Part shown: positions 36,424 to 47,050 of the stretch, in pieces
Position numbering within the stretch: the first letter of the stretch is position 1
Layout: every line of letters begins with the position of its first letter
Assembly: GCF_030825805.1 (NCBI RefSeq)
Contig: NZ_JAPJPF010000005.1
Coordinates: 1-53,432 of the forward strand
Source of the DNA: Streptococcus sp.
GTDB taxonomy: Bacteria > Bacillota > Bacilli > Lactobacillales > Streptococcaceae
DNA length: 53,432 nucleotides
Direction: 5' to 3'
Program-made: the position numbers and the translations under genes
The notes under the pieces: generated by a model
Told to the model about the DNA's origin: nothing
The model's input: the letters and a program-made list of their open reading frames with translations, nothing else
The model's database searches: none

Positions 36424-39216
36424 ATGAAACTCAAAGAAACACTGAATTTAGGGAAGACAGAGTTCCCGATGCGGGCTGGTCTGCCTACAAAAGAGCCAGT
36501 TTGGCAAAAAGAATGGGAAGAAGCAAAGCTTTATCAACGCCGTCAAGAATTGAACCAAGGAAAACCACATTTCACCTTGCATGATGGCCCTCCGTATGCC
36601 AACGGAAATATCCACGTAGGACACGCTATGAACAAGATCTCAAAAGATATCATTGTTCGTTCTAAGTCTATGTCAGGTTTTTATGCACCGTATATCCCAG
36701 GTTGGGATACTCACGGTTTGCCAATCGAGCAAGTCTTGGCCAAACAAGGTGTCAAACGCAAAGAAATGGACTTGGTTGAGTACTTGAAACTTTGCCGCGA
36801 CTACGCTCTTTCTCAAGTAGATAAACAACGTGAAGACTTCAAACGTTTGGGTGTTTCAGGTGACTGGGAAAATCCTTATGTAACTTTGACGCCTGACTAT
36901 GAAGCAGCGCAAATCCGTGTCTTTGGTGAAATGGCTAACAAAGGCTATATCTACCGTGGAGCGAAGCCAGTTTACTGGTCTTGGTCTTCTGAGTCAGCTC
37001 TTGCTGAAGCGGAAATTGAATACCATGATTTGGTTTCAACATCTCTTTACTATGCCAACAAGGTCAAAGATGGTAAAGGTGTCCTTGATACAGATACTTA
37101 CATCGTTGTTTGGACAACAACTCCATTTACCATCACAGCTTCTCGCGGGTTGACTGTTGGTGCTGATATTGATTATGTCTTGGTGCAACCAGCTGGCGAA
37201 GCTCGTAAGTTTGTGGTCGCTTCAGAATTGTTAAATAGCCTGTCTGAAAAATTTGGCTGGGTGGATGTTCAAGTGTTGGCAACTTACCGTGGTCAAGAAT
37301 TGAACCACATCGTGACAGAGCACCCATGGGATACTGCAGTAGATGAACTTGTTATCCTGGGTGATCACGTTACAACAGACTCCGGTACAGGTATCGTCCA
37401 TACAGCCCCTGGTTTTGGTGAGGATGACTACAATGTCGGTGTTGCCAATGGTCTCGAAGTTGCTGTAACTGTCAATGAACGCGGTATCATGATGGCCAAC
37501 GCGGGTGAGGAATTCGAAGGTCAATTCTATGACAAGGTTGTTCCAACAGTTATTGAAAAACTTGGTAGCTTGCTCCTTGCTCAAGAAGAAATCTCTCACT
37601 CCTACCCATTTGACTGGCGTACGAAAAAACCAATCATCTGGCGTGCTGTGCCACAATGGTTTGCTTCAGTATCTAAATTCCGTCAAGAAATCTTGGACGA
37701 AATTGAAAAAGTCAAGTTCCACTCAGAGTGGGGTAAAGTCCGTCTGTACAACATGATCCGTGACCGTGGCGATTGGGTTATCTCTCGTCAACGTGCTTGG
37801 GGTGTCCCACTCCCAATCTTCTACGCTGAAGATGGCACACCAATCATGACAGCTGAAACCATCGAGCATGTGGCTCAACTCTTTGAAGAACATGGTTCCA
37901 TCATCTGGTGGGAACGGGATGCCAATGACCTCTTGCCAGAAGGATTTACCCATCCAGGTTCACCAAATGGTGAGTTCAAGAAAGAAACAGACATCATGGA
38001 TGTATGGTTCGACTCAGGTTCGTCTTGGAATGGAGTTGTGGTCAACCGTCCAGAACTCAAATACCCAGCTGACCTCTATTTAGAAGGTTCAGACCAATAC
38101 CGTGGTTGGTTCAACTCATCACTCATCACATCTGTAGCCAACCATGGTGTCGCACCATACAAACAAATCTTGTCACAAGGTTTTGCTTTGGATGGTAAAG
38201 GTGAGAAGATGTCTAAATCTCTTGGAAACACCATTGCTCCAAGCGATGTTGAAAAACAATTTGGTGCAGAAATCTTGCGTCTCTGGGTTACCAGTGTAGA
38301 CTCAAGCAACGACGTGCGTATCTCTATGGATATCTTGAGCCAAGTTTCTGAAACTTACCGCAAGATCCGTAACACGCTTCGTTTCTTGATTGCCAACACA
38401 TCTGACTTTAACCCAGCTGAGGATGCAGTCGCTTACGAAGAACTTCGTCCCGTTGACAAGTATATGACCATCCGCTTTAACCAACTTGTTAAGACCATTC
38501 GTGATGCTTATGCAGACTTTGAATTCTTGACAATCTATAAAGCCCTAGTGAACTTTATCAACGTTGATTTGTCTGCCTTCTACCTTGACTTTGCCAAAGA
38601 TGTTGTTTACATCGAAGGAGCTAAGTCACTAGAACGCCGTCAAATGCAAACAGTCTTCTATGATATTTTGGTGAAAATCACCAAACTCTTGACACCAATC
38701 CTTCCTCACACAGCCGAAGAAATCTGGTCTTATCTCGAGTTTGAAGCAGAAGAATTCGTTCAATTGTCAGAATTACCAGAAGCTCAGACTTTTGCCAACC
38801 AAGAGGAAATCTTGGATACTTGGTCAGCCTTCATGGACTTCCGTGGTCAAGCTCAAAAAGCCTTGGAAGAAGCGCGTAATGAAAAAGTGATCGGTAAATC
38901 TCTTGAAGCTCACTTGACAGTTTATCCAAACGAAGTGGTGAAAACCCTTCTTGGAGCTGTTGATAGCAATGTAGCACAACTCTTGATTGTCTCTGAATTG
39001 ACCATCGCAGAAGGACCAGCTCCAGAAGCTGCAGTGGCCTTTGAAGATGTAGCTTTCACAGTTGAACGGGCTGCTGGTGAAGTTTGTGACCGTTGCCGTC
39101 GTATCGACCCAACAACGGCTGAACGCCACTACCATGCAACCATCTGTGATCACTGTGCAAGCATTGTAGAAGAAAACTTTGCGGATGCAGTAGCAGAAGG
39201 ATTTGAAGCCAAATAA
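36424..39216 (+). CDS. ileS: Isoleucyl-tRNA synthetase
   Basis: The enzyme charges tRNA-Ile with isoleucine. Class I motifs are present: HVGHAMNK (HIGH type) and EKMSKSLGN (KMSKS). The CP1 editing domain lies between, with the conserved TTTPFTITA. The C-terminal zinc finger has two CxxC pairs (VCDRCRRI and ICDHCASI). The 930-aa length is usual. GAGGAG lies upstream, and expression is controlled by the Ile T-box. divIVA-ileS adjacency is normal in streptococci. Confidence 0.98.
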   Translation: MKLKETLNLGKTEFPMRAGLPTKEPVWQKEWEEAKLYQRRQELNQGKPHFTLHDGPPYANGNIHVGHAMNKISKDIIVRSKSMSGFYAPYIPGWDTHGLPIEQVLAKQGVKRKEMDLVEYLKLCRDYALSQVDKQREDFKRLGVSGDWENPYVTLTPDYEAAQIRVFGEMANKGYIYRGAKPVYWSWSSESALAEAEIEYHDLVSTSLYYANKVKDGKGVLDTDTYIVVWTTTPFTITASRGLTVGADIDYVLVQPAGEARKFVVASELLNSLSEKFGWVDVQVLATYRGQELNHIVTEHPWDTAVDELVILGDHVTTDSGTGIVHTAPGFGEDDYNVGVANGLEVAVTVNERGIMMANAGEEFEGQFYDKVVPTVIEKLGSLLLAQEEISHSYPFDWRTKKPIIWRAVPQWFASVSKFRQEILDEIEKVKFHSEWGKVRLYNMIRDRGDWVISRQRAWGVPLPIFYAEDGTPIMTAETIEHVAQLFEEHGSIIWWERDANDLLPEGFTHPGSPNGEFKKETDIMDVWFDSGSSWNGVVVNRPELKYPADLYLEGSDQYRGWFNSSLITSVANHGVAPYKQILSQGFALDGKGEKMSKSLGNTIAPSDVEKQFGAEILRLWVTSVDSSNDVRISMDILSQVSETYRKIRNTLRFLIANTSDFNPAEDAVAYEELRPVDKYMTIRFNQLVKTIRDAYADFEFLTIYKALVNFINVDLSAFYLDFAKDVVYIEGAKSLERRQMQTVFYDILVKITKLLTPILPHTAEEIWSYLEFEAEEFVQLSELPEAQTFANQEEILDTWSAFMDFRGQAQKALEEARNEKVIGKSLEAHLTVYPNEVVKTLLGAVDSNVAQLLIVSELTIAEGPAPEAAVAFEDVAFTVERAAGEVCDRCRRIDPTTAERHYHATICDHCASIVEENFADAVAEGFEAK

Positions 39217-39226
39217 TAAGAAATGA

Positions 39227-39263
39227 AAAAGTCGCAGGGAGTGAGTCTCCTTGCGACTTTTCA
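39227..39263 (+). terminator. Terminator after ileS
   Basis: A 15-bp stem with one mismatch (AAAAGTCGCAGGGAG/CTCCTTGCGACTTTT) overlaps the start region of the next gene. Its stem supplies the T run. Confidence 0.85.
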
Positions 39264-39277
39264 ATAAAGAGGAACTG

Positions 39278-39712
39278 ATGTGGTACCAGAAAGAATTTAA
39301 AGAACTAGAACTAAAAGAGTTTTACGAGATTGTTCAATTGCGTTTGGAGACCTTTGTCGTGGAACAGACAAGAATCTACAATGATCTTGAGGCTATTGAT
39401 CTTAGAGCTCTTCACCTTTTTCATCAAGATGCGAAAGGACGCGTAGATACCTATGCACGTATTTTTGAGACGGGGGGTAGGGTTCATTTTGGCCGAGTTG
39501 CTGTAGCCAAAGACAGTCGTGGCCAAGGACTGGGATGGGCTATGGTGGAGCAGATTTTGGATCTGTGTGAACAGAGCTTTCCTGGGCGGACCATTGAAAT
39601 TGAGGCCCAAGAACAGGTAGTTGGCTTGTATGAAAAGCTAGGTTTTCAAAGGGTAAGCGAGCCTTTTATCTTGGCTTCTACCCCTCACGTAAAAATGATC
39701 TATCAGAAATAA
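39278..39712 (+). CDS. GNAT-family N-acetyltransferase (ElaA-like)
   Basis: The 144-aa protein has the GNAT acetyl-CoA loop in RVAVAKDSRGQGLGWAMVEQ (Q/RxxGxG/A) and a C-terminal LYEKLGFQRVSEPF typical of the fold. Its N terminus (ETFVVEQ, then IDLRALHLF) is like ElaA. The substrate is unknown. ATG 39278 with AGAGG upstream is chosen over an in-frame TTG 27 bp earlier, which lies inside the ileS terminator. Confidence 0.9.
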   Translation: MWYQKEFKELELKEFYEIVQLRLETFVVEQTRIYNDLEAIDLRALHLFHQDAKGRVDTYARIFETGGRVHFGRVAVAKDSRGQGLGWAMVEQILDLCEQSFPGRTIEIEAQEQVVGLYEKLGFQRVSEPFILASTPHVKMIYQK

Positions 39713-39756
39713 AACATCCGTTCATCTCATTATCGAGGTGAACGGATGTTTTTTTG
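39711..39756. terminator. Strong bidirectional terminator
   Basis: An 18-bp near-perfect stem (AAAACATCCGTTCATCTC paired with GAGGTGAACGGATGTTTT) has T-rich tails on both strands. It separates the GNAT gene from the convergent DUF1827-NUDIX pair. Confidence 0.9.
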
Positions 39757-39793
39757 AAAAAGATAGCAAAGAAAAAAGTAAGGTAGAAGAACC

Positions 39794-40096
39794 TTACTTA
39801 GCAATTGGGAAAGAAATTTCGATCAGTTTATCAGAGTAGAGGGTCTTTATAGCAGATTGGTCAATGATTTGAAGATCAATCTTGCGTTTTAAAAAGAACT
39901 CACGAATTTTTTCAACTTCTGTTTCACGAATGGCACGGTGTTTGTTACTAATCAGCAATTCGTAATGTGTAGGAGCTTTGGTAAAGATAACGTCGGTGTT
40001 ACCAGCTGAATAGACCTCAACAAGGGTAGCATCGGTACTTTCTAATTGACTTTTGACCAGAGTAGCATGACTATTTGTTGTATTCATAAGCTTCAT
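39794..40096 (-). CDS. DUF1827 family protein
   Basis: This 100-aa soluble protein of unknown function belongs to the DUF1827 family of lactobacilli and streptococci (signatures RAIRETEVEKIREFFLKRK and LIEISFPIAK). GGAGGATCT precedes its start. It lies downstream of the NUDIX gene on the minus strand, which is the conserved position, and near clpE. Confidence 0.88.
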   Translation of the reverse strand: MKLMNTTNSHATLVKSQLESTDATLVEVYSAGNTDVIFTKAPTHYELLISNKHRAIRETEVEKIREFFLKRKIDLQIIDQSAIKTLYSDKLIEISFPIAK

Positions 40097-40163
40097 GTGA
40101 GATCCTCCTAAGCTCTTTCTCCATTTATTATAGCACTTTTTTTTATTTTGTGAAAGAAGTCGC

Positions 40164-40613
40164 TTACAATTTTTGGGCAGATTTCCACATTTTGATGCCC
40201 CACTTATGACTTCCTCTTTTTAATCTGTCAATGGCTTCGTCGATTGGGAACCAAGCAATGTTATTGAAATCCTCTAGCGGTTTTTGAGCTTCTACAAAGT
40301 CAGTTACTTCATAGATATAGGCAGGATTATAGTAGTGGGTGTCGCGGTGACTAGAATAGAAGTACTCGTCTGCTTGGCCATAATACTCGCCGATGGTCGC
40401 AGTGAAACCCAATTCTTCGATCAGTTCGCGCTCGAGTGCCAAGAAATGATCTTCTCCTTCCTCGATTTCACCACCTGGTAGGAACCAAGCTCCATTTGGT
40501 GCTTGGACTAGGATGATTTTATCCTTGGCTGGATTTGGAATCACCGCATAGACTCCATAACGATTGACATAGTCAACATTTTCTTCTTTTGTCCCAAAAG
40601 TTGCAACAGTCAT
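40164..40613 (-). CDS. NUDIX hydrolase
   Basis: The NUDIX box is visible in GGEIEEGEDHFLALEREL followed by IEELGF, the metal-binding GX5EX7REUXEEXGU pattern (glutamates in RELIEELG). The 149-aa MutT-like protein could hydrolyse an oxidised nucleotide or another nucleoside-diphosphate derivative; its substrate is unknown. An extended -10 (TGtTATAAT, 40642-40650 on the minus strand) lies upstream. Stress location near clpE suggests, but does not prove, a housecleaning role. Confidence 0.92.
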   Translation of the reverse strand: MTVATFGTKEENVDYVNRYGVYAVIPNPAKDKIILVQAPNGAWFLPGGEIEEGEDHFLALERELIEELGFTATIGEYYGQADEYFYSSHRDTHYYNPAYIYEVTDFVEAQKPLEDFNNIAWFPIDEAIDRLKRGSHKWGIKMWKSAQKL

Positions 40614-40686
40614 ATTAAAACTCGCTTCTTATTTTTTTATCATTATAACATAGAAGGACATAAAAAGCAGTAGGAGATAAAAATAA

Positions 40687-40863
40687 GAGAGTGGGACAGA
40701 AATCGGTAATTCGTTAGAATTCGATTTCTGTCCCACCTCCGCACAGTTGAGTAGGGCTGTAAAAGCTGATGAAATCAGCGTAGTAGAGCCCACTCAACCA
40801 CTGCGTCTTGCTCGACAATCCAAAGACAATTGAGAGGCTAGGACTTCTGTCCTAGCCTCTTTT
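40687..40863 (+). repeat. Three-hairpin intergenic repeat, copy 2
   Basis: This copy has perfect outer hairpins: GTGGGACAGAAATCG pairs with CGATTTCTGTCCCAC, and GAGGCTAGGAC pairs with GTCCTAGCCTC followed by TTTTAAA. Its core 40730-40830 is identical to 11546-11646 of copy 1. Read on the minus strand, the first hairpin ends in TCTCTTATTTTT, so the element can also terminate clpE transcription. It lies between the clpE 3' end and the NUDIX promoter. Confidence 0.92.
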
Positions 40864-40871
40864 AAATGCGT

Positions 40872-43139
40872 TTATTCAGTTACTTTTTCTGCCTCGTTTG
40901 CAGGTTTGGTCTTTCCTTTAATGCAAATCTTTCCATTGCTGGTCATGACAGCCTTCAGATCTTTTTCACTAGGATTTTCTAGGTAGTAATCTGTAATGGC
41001 ATCTTCGATATAGTCTTGAATGGTGCGTCGAAGAGGACGAGCTCCCATTTTCGGATCGTAGCCCAAATCAACCAATTTTTCCTTGACCTTATCGGTAACA
41101 TCGAGGTGAATATCATTGTGGGCCAGGCGTTGATTGACATCATCGAGCATAAGAGTGACGATTTGAAGGAGGTTTTCCTTAGACAAGGCTTTGAATTCAA
41201 TAATACCATCAAACCGGTTCATGAATTCTGGACTAAAGAAGTTTCCAAGTTCACCTAGGATCGAATTGGTACGACCTTCACGAGCTGCCCCAAAACCGAC
41301 GTTAGCCTCCGCTTTTCCAGTTCCCGCATTGGAAGTCATGATGATAATGGTATCTTTGAAGCTCACTGTTCGTCCTTGACCATCTGTCAAGCGACCATCA
41401 TCTAAGACTTGAAGGAACATATGCATGACATCAGGATGGGCCTTTTCTACCTCATCTAGAAGAATAAGAGAGTAAGGGTTGCGACGTACTTTTTCAGTCA
41501 GCTGACCAGCTTCTTCATAGCCAACGTAGCCTGGAGGGGCACCGACCAATTTGGCAACGGCATGTTTCTCCATGTATTCGCTCATGTCAAAGCGAATCAT
41601 ACTGTCAGCAGAACCGAAGAGTTCGATGGCCAATTGCTTGGACAACTCGGTCTTCCCGACACCAGTTGGTCCAACAAAGAGGAAGCTACCGATTGGACGG
41701 TTTGGCGTTCCAAGTCCTACCCGATTACGACGGATAGCCTTAGCAATTTTTTCAACAGCCTCATCTTGGCCGATGACATGAGCTTTTAAATCAGCAGCCA
41801 AATTAATCAATTGAGACTGTTCTTTTTCTTTCAAATCTCCAACTGGAATATTGGTCTTTTGCTCGACAATATGTTCGATAGTCTTTTCGCTAATGACGGG
41901 CGTATCTTGGTCGGTGACCTGTTGCCCTTGCATTTCTTTGTACTTAGCGATTTGGTCACGGAAGTAGGCTGCTTTTTCGAAGTCTTCATCCCGCGTCGCT
42001 TGGGCCTTGAGATTTTCGGCTTCAATTAAGCGCTGGTCAATGACTTTGGGATCGACAAAATTGAGGGTCAAATTCATCTTAGAGCCTGCTTCGTCCAAGA
42101 GGTCAATGGCCTTGTCGGGCAAGAAGCGGTCTTGGATATAGCGATTGGAGAGGAGTGCTGCAGCTTCTATTGCACCATCTGTGTAGTGGACGTGGTGGTA
42201 GTCTTCGTATTTCTTTTGAATGCCTTTAAGGATGGTAATGGTTTCTTCAACCGTTGGTTCATCCACCTTGACTGGTTGCATCCGGCGTTCAAGAGCGGCA
42301 TCTTTTTCGATAATACGATACTCATTGAGTGTTGTGGCACCGACTAATTGCAATTCACCACGAGCGAGAGCCGGTTTGAGGATGTTTCCTGCATCCATGT
42401 TGCCATCACCTGCAGATCCTGCTCCTACAATTTCATGGATTTCATCGATAAACAAAATCACATCTTCCCGCCGACGGATTTCTTCCATTAATTGTTGCAT
42501 CCGTTCTTCAAATTGTCCACGAATCCCAGTCCCTTGAACGAGGCTAACAACGTCTAGACGAATGACTTCCTTGCCTTGTAATTTATAAGGGACATCGCCA
42601 TCGACAATCTTCTGGGCCAGGCCTTCTACGACAGCTGTTTTTCCGACACCAGGTTCTCCAATCAGAACAGGGTTGTTTTTGGTTCGGCGGTTTAAAATTT
42701 CAATAACTCGGAGAATTTCGTCGTCACGGCCAATGACTGGATCAATGTCCCCACGGCGAGCGATTTCAGTAACATTAATTCCAAACTCTTCTAGGAGTCC
42801 TTTCGGTTGTTGTTTGGCTTGAGGTCTATTTGGTCCAGTAGCTCGACCGTTCCCATTTTGTCCGTAGCCATTTCCACCCCCATAGCCTCCTCCTGATTGG
42901 GTCGGTGGCGTTTGAGGTTCTTGGGGAGCTTGGAAGTTGCCCAGTTGATTGAAGAAATCTTCAAAAGGATCCCGCCCTCCGCGATTTTGTTGGTTTAATC
43001 CTGCCAGGAGACTATTGTTAGGATCGGTTTTCATAATTTGATAGCAGTTCTGGCAAAGGTCTACTTGTTGTTGGTGACCATTCACATTCGTATAAAGATG
43101 AATGGTTGAATCGTTTATTTTACAGTTTTGACAAAGCAT
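40872..43139 (-). CDS. clpE: ATP-dependent Clp protease ATPase subunit ClpE
   Basis: ClpE unfolds substrates for ClpP and is a heat/stress-induced Hsp100 ATPase. The N-terminal zinc finger ([10 protein letters not shown] with LCQNCYQ) is the ClpE hallmark. After a Gly/Asn/Gln-rich linker come AAA-1 (Walker [14 protein letters not shown], Walker [10 protein letters not shown]), a UVR-like coiled coil ([16 protein letters not shown]), and AAA-2 ([26 protein letters not shown]). The 755-aa length is usual. A CtsR box between its promoter and start codon shows class III heat-shock control. Confidence 0.97.
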   Translation of the reverse strand: MLCQNCKINDSTIHLYTNVNGHQQQVDLCQNCYQIMKTDPNNSLLAGLNQQNRGGRDPFEDFFNQLGNFQAPQEPQTPPTQSGGGYGGGNGYGQNGNGRATGPNRPQAKQQPKGLLEEFGINVTEIARRGDIDPVIGRDDEILRVIEILNRRTKNNPVLIGEPGVGKTAVVEGLAQKIVDGDVPYKLQGKEVIRLDVVSLVQGTGIRGQFEERMQQLMEEIRRREDVILFIDEIHEIVGAGSAGDGNMDAGNILKPALARGELQLVGATTLNEYRIIEKDAALERRMQPVKVDEPTVEETITILKGIQKKYEDYHHVHYTDGAIEAAALLSNRYIQDRFLPDKAIDLLDEAGSKMNLTLNFVDPKVIDQRLIEAENLKAQATRDEDFEKAAYFRDQIAKYKEMQGQQVTDQDTPVISEKTIEHIVEQKTNIPVGDLKEKEQSQLINLAADLKAHVIGQDEAVEKIAKAIRRNRVGLGTPNRPIGSFLFVGPTGVGKTELSKQLAIELFGSADSMIRFDMSEYMEKHAVAKLVGAPPGYVGYEEAGQLTEKVRRNPYSLILLDEVEKAHPDVMHMFLQVLDDGRLTDGQGRTVSFKDTIIIMTSNAGTGKAEANVGFGAAREGRTNSILGELGNFFSPEFMNRFDGIIEFKALSKENLLQIVTLMLDDVNQRLAHNDIHLDVTDKVKEKLVDLGYDPKMGARPLRRTIQDYIEDAITDYYLENPSEKDLKAVMTSNGKICIKGKTKPANEAEKVTE

Positions 43140-43181
43140 TCTCTTACCTCTTTCTCTAGGGTAAAAAGTGTAGAAACTATT

Positions 43182-43198
43182 GGTCAGAAATAGTCAAA
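43182..43198 (-). promoter_or_regulatory. CtsR operator of clpE
   Basis: The plus strand reads GGTCAGAAATAGTCAAA, a tandem heptad (GGTCAGA, 3 nt, AGTCAAA) matching the CtsR consensus with one change in the first heptad. It lies 13 bp downstream of the -10 box in the transcribed leader. Confidence 0.85.
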
Positions 43199-43211
43199 CT
43201 TTTATAGTTTC

Positions 43212-43239
43212 ATTATATCAGTATTCTAAAAGTTTGCAA
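43212..43239 (-). promoter_or_regulatory. clpE promoter
   Basis: On the minus strand TTGCAA (43234-43239) is 16 bp from TATAAT (43212-43217), with an extended TGa before the -10 box. Confidence 0.75.
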
Positions 43240-43368
43240 GAATTTAGTATGAAGTCCGGTTTTAGGCATGGAATAAAGAGGAAAAAAGCGGAAAAGTTGA
43301 TTTTTATTGGAATTTCCTCCTTCTTTTATGATAGAATAGGAGAGTAGAAAGTAAATAGGAGAATCAAA

Positions 43369-43599
43369 ATGGAATCACATTTGGTACGAATTATCAGCCG
43401 TTTGGAAGCAATGACAAAAGACGGTGGAAACTTAAAACGTAATTTTGAACGTGAAGGAGTTGTAGTTGCTGAAGTAGCCTACAACTATGATGAAGAAAAT
43501 GGATCAGTATTTACTCTTCGTGATGTAGAAGCGCGTGAGACCTATACATTCGATAGCATTGACTTAATCGCAATGGAAATCTACGAATTGTTGTACTAA
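43369..43599 (+). CDS. DUF1797 (YkuJ-like) family protein
   Basis: This 76-aa small protein of the YkuJ family (DUF1797) has the signatures IISRLEAMTKDGG and RNFEREGVVVAEVAYN. The Bacillus homologue has a solved fold but no known function. It is transcribed divergently from clpE; the 229-bp gap holds the CtsR box and both promoters. AGGAGAAT precedes the ATG. Confidence 0.9.
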   Translation: MESHLVRIISRLEAMTKDGGNLKRNFEREGVVVAEVAYNYDEENGSVFTLRDVEARETYTFDSIDLIAMEIYELLY

Positions 43600-43612
43600 G
43601 AAGTATCAATCA

Positions 43613-43641
43613 AGAGTCTAGACCATCTAGTCTCTTTTTTG
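43613..43641 (+). terminator. Terminator after the DUF1797 gene
   Basis: The stem AGAGTCTAG/CTAGTCTCT has one mismatch and is followed by TTTTTTG. Confidence 0.82.
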
Positions 43642-43715
43642 TTGGAAGAAAATGGTTATAGTTTCTTCTTATAACCTTGTCTAATCAAGAAGTGTTAGGA
43701 GCAGGTTCACAAATC

Positions 43716-43724
43716 TGATATAAT
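43716..43724 (+). promoter_or_regulatory. Extended -10 promoter of folD
   Basis: TGaTATAAT (-10 box 43719-43724) lies 31 bp before the preferred start codon. The -35 is not clear. Confidence 0.7.
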
Positions 43725-43755
43725 AGAGAAGATATTGAATAGAAAAGAGATTGAG

Positions 43756-44610
43756 ATGACACATGTAATTGATGGGAAGGCATTAGCAGTAAAATTGCAA
43801 GGGGAATTAGCAGAAAAAACCGCTCGCTTAAAGGCTGAGACTGGTCAGGTCCCGGGCTTAGTAGTGATTTTGGTGGGAGAAAACCCAGCTAGCCAGGTCT
43901 ATGTCCGCAATAAAGAACGGTCAGCTTTGGCAGCAGGATTTCGAAGTGAAGTGGTTCGACTGCCAGAAAGTATTTCCCAGGAGGACTTGTTGGCCCTCAT
44001 TGACCGCTACAATCAGGATCCACTCTGGCATGGAATTTTAGTCCAGTTGCCTCTACCAGCCCATATCGACGATGAGGCAGTCTTGTTAGCCATTGATCCG
44101 GCTAAGGATGTCGATGGCTTCCATCCTCTCAATATGGGACATCTTTGGGCAGGAAATCCGATCATGGTCCCCTCTACACCAGCAGGGATTATGGAAATGT
44201 TTCGGGAATATGATATCGATGTTGAAGGGAAAAATGCAGTCGTCATTGGCCGTTCAAACATCGTTGGGAAACCGATGGCCCAGCTTCTCCTAGCAAAAAA
44301 TGCAACGGTGACCTTGACCCATTCGCGGACTCATCATTTGGCTAAAATTGCTAGAAAAGCCGATATCTTAGTGGTGGCAATTGGTCGTGCCAGATTTGTT
44401 ACAGCTGACTTTGTCAAAGAGGGAGCGGTCGTTATCGATGTCGGAATGAACCGTGACGAAAATGGGAAGCTCTGTGGAGATGTGGACTATGAACAAGTAG
44501 CTCCTCTGGCTAGTCACATCACTCCGGTTCCAGGTGGCGTTGGTCCTATGACGATTACCATGCTCATGTCTCAGACCTATGAGGCAGCTGTTCGGGCTTT
44601 GAAAAAATAG
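43756..44610 (+). CDS. folD: Bifunctional methylene-THF dehydrogenase/cyclohydrolase
   Basis: FolD interconverts methylene-, methenyl- and formyl-tetrahydrofolate, supplying one-carbon units and NADPH. Signatures are the catalytic [14 protein letters not shown] with lysine, [13 protein letters not shown], and the NADP-binding [30 protein letters not shown] is the C-terminal family motif. ATG 43756 gives 284 aa, the usual length; the in-frame TTG at 43735 adds a non-conserved heptapeptide. The ribosome site is weak (GAGATTGAG). Confidence 0.96.
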   Translation: MTHVIDGKALAVKLQGELAEKTARLKAETGQVPGLVVILVGENPASQVYVRNKERSALAAGFRSEVVRLPESISQEDLLALIDRYNQDPLWHGILVQLPLPAHIDDEAVLLAIDPAKDVDGFHPLNMGHLWAGNPIMVPSTPAGIMEMFREYDIDVEGKNAVVIGRSNIVGKPMAQLLLAKNATVTLTHSRTHHLAKIARKADILVVAIGRARFVTADFVKEGAVVIDVGMNRDENGKLCGDVDYEQVAPLASHITPVPGGVGPMTITMLMSQTYEAAVRALKK

Positions 44611-44669
44611 GCGAACTTGGATGGATTCGGGACAGTGTTTGTAGCTGTAGAATGTTTAGAAAAATTTTT

Positions 44670-44702
44670 AAGGTAGGAACTTCGCTTCCTGCCTTTTTTT
44701 AG
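44670..44702 (+). terminator. Terminator after folD
   Basis: The stem AAGGTAGGAA/TTCCTGCCTT is followed by a run of at least seven T. Confidence 0.9.
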
Positions 44703-44742
44703 CCTAAACGTGGTAAAATAGAGGGAGAAAGAAGGGACGCTT

Positions 44743-45597
44743 ATGTTAAGAGTTGACCAAACATTGCTGCAACAAGTTATCCTTAGCCGTCATTCAGACT
44801 CCTATAAGGGAGACTATGGGCGTCTGCTCTTGATTGGAGGGACCTATCCCTATGGTGGAGCCATTATTATGGCAGCCCTCGCAGCGGTTCATAGTGGAGC
44901 AGGACTTGTCACGGTAGCGACAGACCGAGAGAATATCCCTTCCCTTCATAGTCAGCTACCTGAAGCCATGGCATTTGCTGTGACGGACCAAGAATTATTG
45001 GCTGAGCAAATCGCAAAAGTAGGCGTCATTTTATTGGGACCAGGACTCAATGCCAATGAGCTAGGGGGACACCTTGTAGAACTTGTTTTTGAAAGAGTTC
45101 AACCTCATCAAGTGCTCATTCTAGATGGTGGGGCCATTAGCCTCTATACTCGCTTAGGACTTTCTCTTCCTCCAGCTCAACTGGTCTTTACTCCTCATCA
45201 AAAAGAATGGGAGGCCATGTCCGGGCTAGCAATCGGAGATCAAGGGGAAGAAGCAACAAGGCAGTCTCTGTCCCAACTTCCTCCAGCAAGTATTTTAGTC
45301 CAAAAGGGTCCTCAGACTAAGATCTGGCAACAAGGGCAGACAGATTATTACCAACTATCGGTTGGAGGCCCCTATCAAGCAACGGGTGGTATGGGCGATA
45401 CTTTAGCAGGGATGATTGCGGGCTTTGCGGGTCAATTTCCGCAAGTTGGACTCTATGAGCGCGTGGTAGTTGCCAGTCACCTTCATTCGGGCATTGCAGA
45501 CGATTTGAGCAAGAATGCCTACGTGGTTTTACCGACCGCGATTAGTAAAGAAATTCCAAAATGGATGAGGGAAATTTGCCTTTCCAACTGCCAATAA
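44743..45597 (+). CDS. nnrD: ADP-dependent NAD(P)H-hydrate dehydratase
   Basis: NnrD dehydrates the S-form of damaged NAD(P)H hydrate using ADP, restoring the cofactor. The ribokinase-like fold shows GDYGRLLLIGG, the LVFTPHQKEWEAM segment, VQKGPQT, and the nucleotide-binding GPYQATGGMGDTLAGM. The 284-aa protein lacks the N-terminal epimerase domain found in fused Nnr proteins. An extended -10 TGgTAAAAT (44711-44719) and GAAGGGA lie upstream. The preceding terminator makes it a separate unit. Confidence 0.95.
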   Translation: MLRVDQTLLQQVILSRHSDSYKGDYGRLLLIGGTYPYGGAIIMAALAAVHSGAGLVTVATDRENIPSLHSQLPEAMAFAVTDQELLAEQIAKVGVILLGPGLNANELGGHLVELVFERVQPHQVLILDGGAISLYTRLGLSLPPAQLVFTPHQKEWEAMSGLAIGDQGEEATRQSLSQLPPASILVQKGPQTKIWQQGQTDYYQLSVGGPYQATGGMGDTLAGMIAGFAGQFPQVGLYERVVVASHLHSGIADDLSKNAYVVLPTAISKEIPKWMREICLSNCQ

Positions 45598-45604
45598 AAA
45601 ATCA

Positions 45605-45636
45605 AGTCTCAGATGATGAAATCTGAGGCTTTTTCC
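45605..45636 (+). terminator. Terminator after nnrD
   Basis: The stem AGTCTCAGAT/ATCTGAGGCT has one G-T pair and is followed by TTTTTCC. Confidence 0.85.
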
Positions 45637-45667
45637 GTAGGTAGAATCAGATTTTTCCGCTTATTTT

Positions 45668-45676
45668 TGGTATAAT
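45668..45676 (+). promoter_or_regulatory. Extended -10 promoter of the xseA run
   Basis: TGgTATAAT (-10 box 45671-45676) is 33 bp before xseA. It should drive the compact xseA-to-recN group. Confidence 0.7.
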
Positions 45677-45709
45677 TTATACTAGAATTTTCCGTGTGAA
45701 AGGGGAACT

Positions 45710-47050
45710 ATGTCAGAGTATTTATCGGTATCCAGTCTGACCAAATACCTCAAGTTAAAATTTGATAAGGACCCCTATCTAGAGCGGGTCTATTTGACGG
45801 GTCAGGTCTCGAATTTCCGTAAGCGTCCCAATCACCAGTATTTTTCTCTAAAGGATGAAAAAGCTGTGATCCAGGCGACTGTCTGGGCTGGGATTTATAA
45901 GAGTTTCGGCTTTGAGCTCGAAGAAGGCATGAAGATCAATGTCATCGGTCGGATCCAACTCTATGAGCCAAGTGGCAGTTATTCCATTGTCATCGAAAAG
46001 GCGGAGCCAGATGGCGTCGGTGCTCTAGCTATTCAGTTTGAGCAGTTGAAAAAGAAACTCCAGGAAGAAGGCCTTTTTCAAGAGAAGTTCAAACAGGCTA
46101 TCCCCCAGTTCTCCAAGAAAATTGGGGTTATTACCAGTCAGAGTGGGGCCGTTATTCGCGATATTATCACGACTGTTTCGCGGCGCTTTCCGGGCGTGGA
46201 GATTCTCCTTTTTCCAACCAAGGTACAAGGAGAGGGAGCTGCCCAAGAAATTGTCGCCAATATCCAAAAGGCCAATGATCGGTCGGACCTCGATGTCTTG
46301 ATCATCGGTCGTGGTGGTGGCTCCATCGAAGACCTGTGGGCCTTTAATGAAGAGCCAGTTGTGCGGGCTATTTTTGAGTCTAGAATTCCCATTATTTCCA
46401 GTGTAGGGCATGAGACAGATACTACTCTAGCAGACTTTGTCGCAGATCGCCGGGCAGCAACTCCTACAGCTGCGGCTGAGTTGGCAACGCCTGTGACCAA
46501 GTTGGACCTGCTCAATCATTTGCAGAAGCAGGAAGGGCGGATGGCAACCGCTATGCGCAATCGCCTAGTCTATCATCGAGAACGCCTGAAAAAACTAAGC
46601 CAATCGGTCATCTTCCGTCAGCCAGAGCGGCTGTACGATTCTTACCTGCAAAAGCTGGATCAGATTCAGTTGCGATTGAAACAGGCTGTGTCAGAGTCGG
46701 TTACCAGAAATAGCCGCCAGTTACAAGAACTCCGCCATCGATTGGCTTCCCAAGCGCCACAGCATCAGCTCGAGCGTTATCGAGACCAGATTCTCCAGAT
46801 GGAGCGATTGCTGACCTTGAAAGTCAAGGAGCTCTACCAGACAAAAGCAGCAGATGCCAAGCGCCTATCGGAAGCTCTCTTGATGTTGGATACCAGTCGC
46901 ATTGTGGCTAGAGGCTACGCCTTGGTACAGGCTGGAGATCATGTTTTGGATAGCGTGGATACAATCAAAGAAAAGGATGCCTTGACGCTAGTCATGCGGG
47001 ATGGGCAAGTAGAAGTAGAGGTAAAGCATGTCGAAAGAAAAGAAATTTGA
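45710..47050 (+). CDS. xseA: Exodeoxyribonuclease VII large subunit
   Basis: XseA degrades single-stranded DNA from both ends in complex with XseB. The N-terminal OB-fold (about residues 15-110, [32 protein letters not shown]) is followed by the catalytic domain with [31 protein letters not shown] and [32 protein letters not shown] motifs. The C terminus is a long coiled coil. The 446-aa length is standard. It overlaps xseB by 23 bp. Confidence 0.97.
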   Translation: MSEYLSVSSLTKYLKLKFDKDPYLERVYLTGQVSNFRKRPNHQYFSLKDEKAVIQATVWAGIYKSFGFELEEGMKINVIGRIQLYEPSGSYSIVIEKAEPDGVGALAIQFEQLKKKLQEEGLFQEKFKQAIPQFSKKIGVITSQSGAVIRDIITTVSRRFPGVEILLFPTKVQGEGAAQEIVANIQKANDRSDLDVLIIGRGGGSIEDLWAFNEEPVVRAIFESRIPIISSVGHETDTTLADFVADRRAATPTAAAELATPVTKLDLLNHLQKQEGRMATAMRNRLVYHRERLKKLSQSVIFRQPERLYDSYLQKLDQIQLRLKQAVSESVTRNSRQLQELRHRLASQAPQHQLERYRDQILQMERLLTLKVKELYQTKAADAKRLSEALLMLDTSRIVARGYALVQAGDHVLDSVDTIKEKDALTLVMRDGQVEVEVKHVERKEI

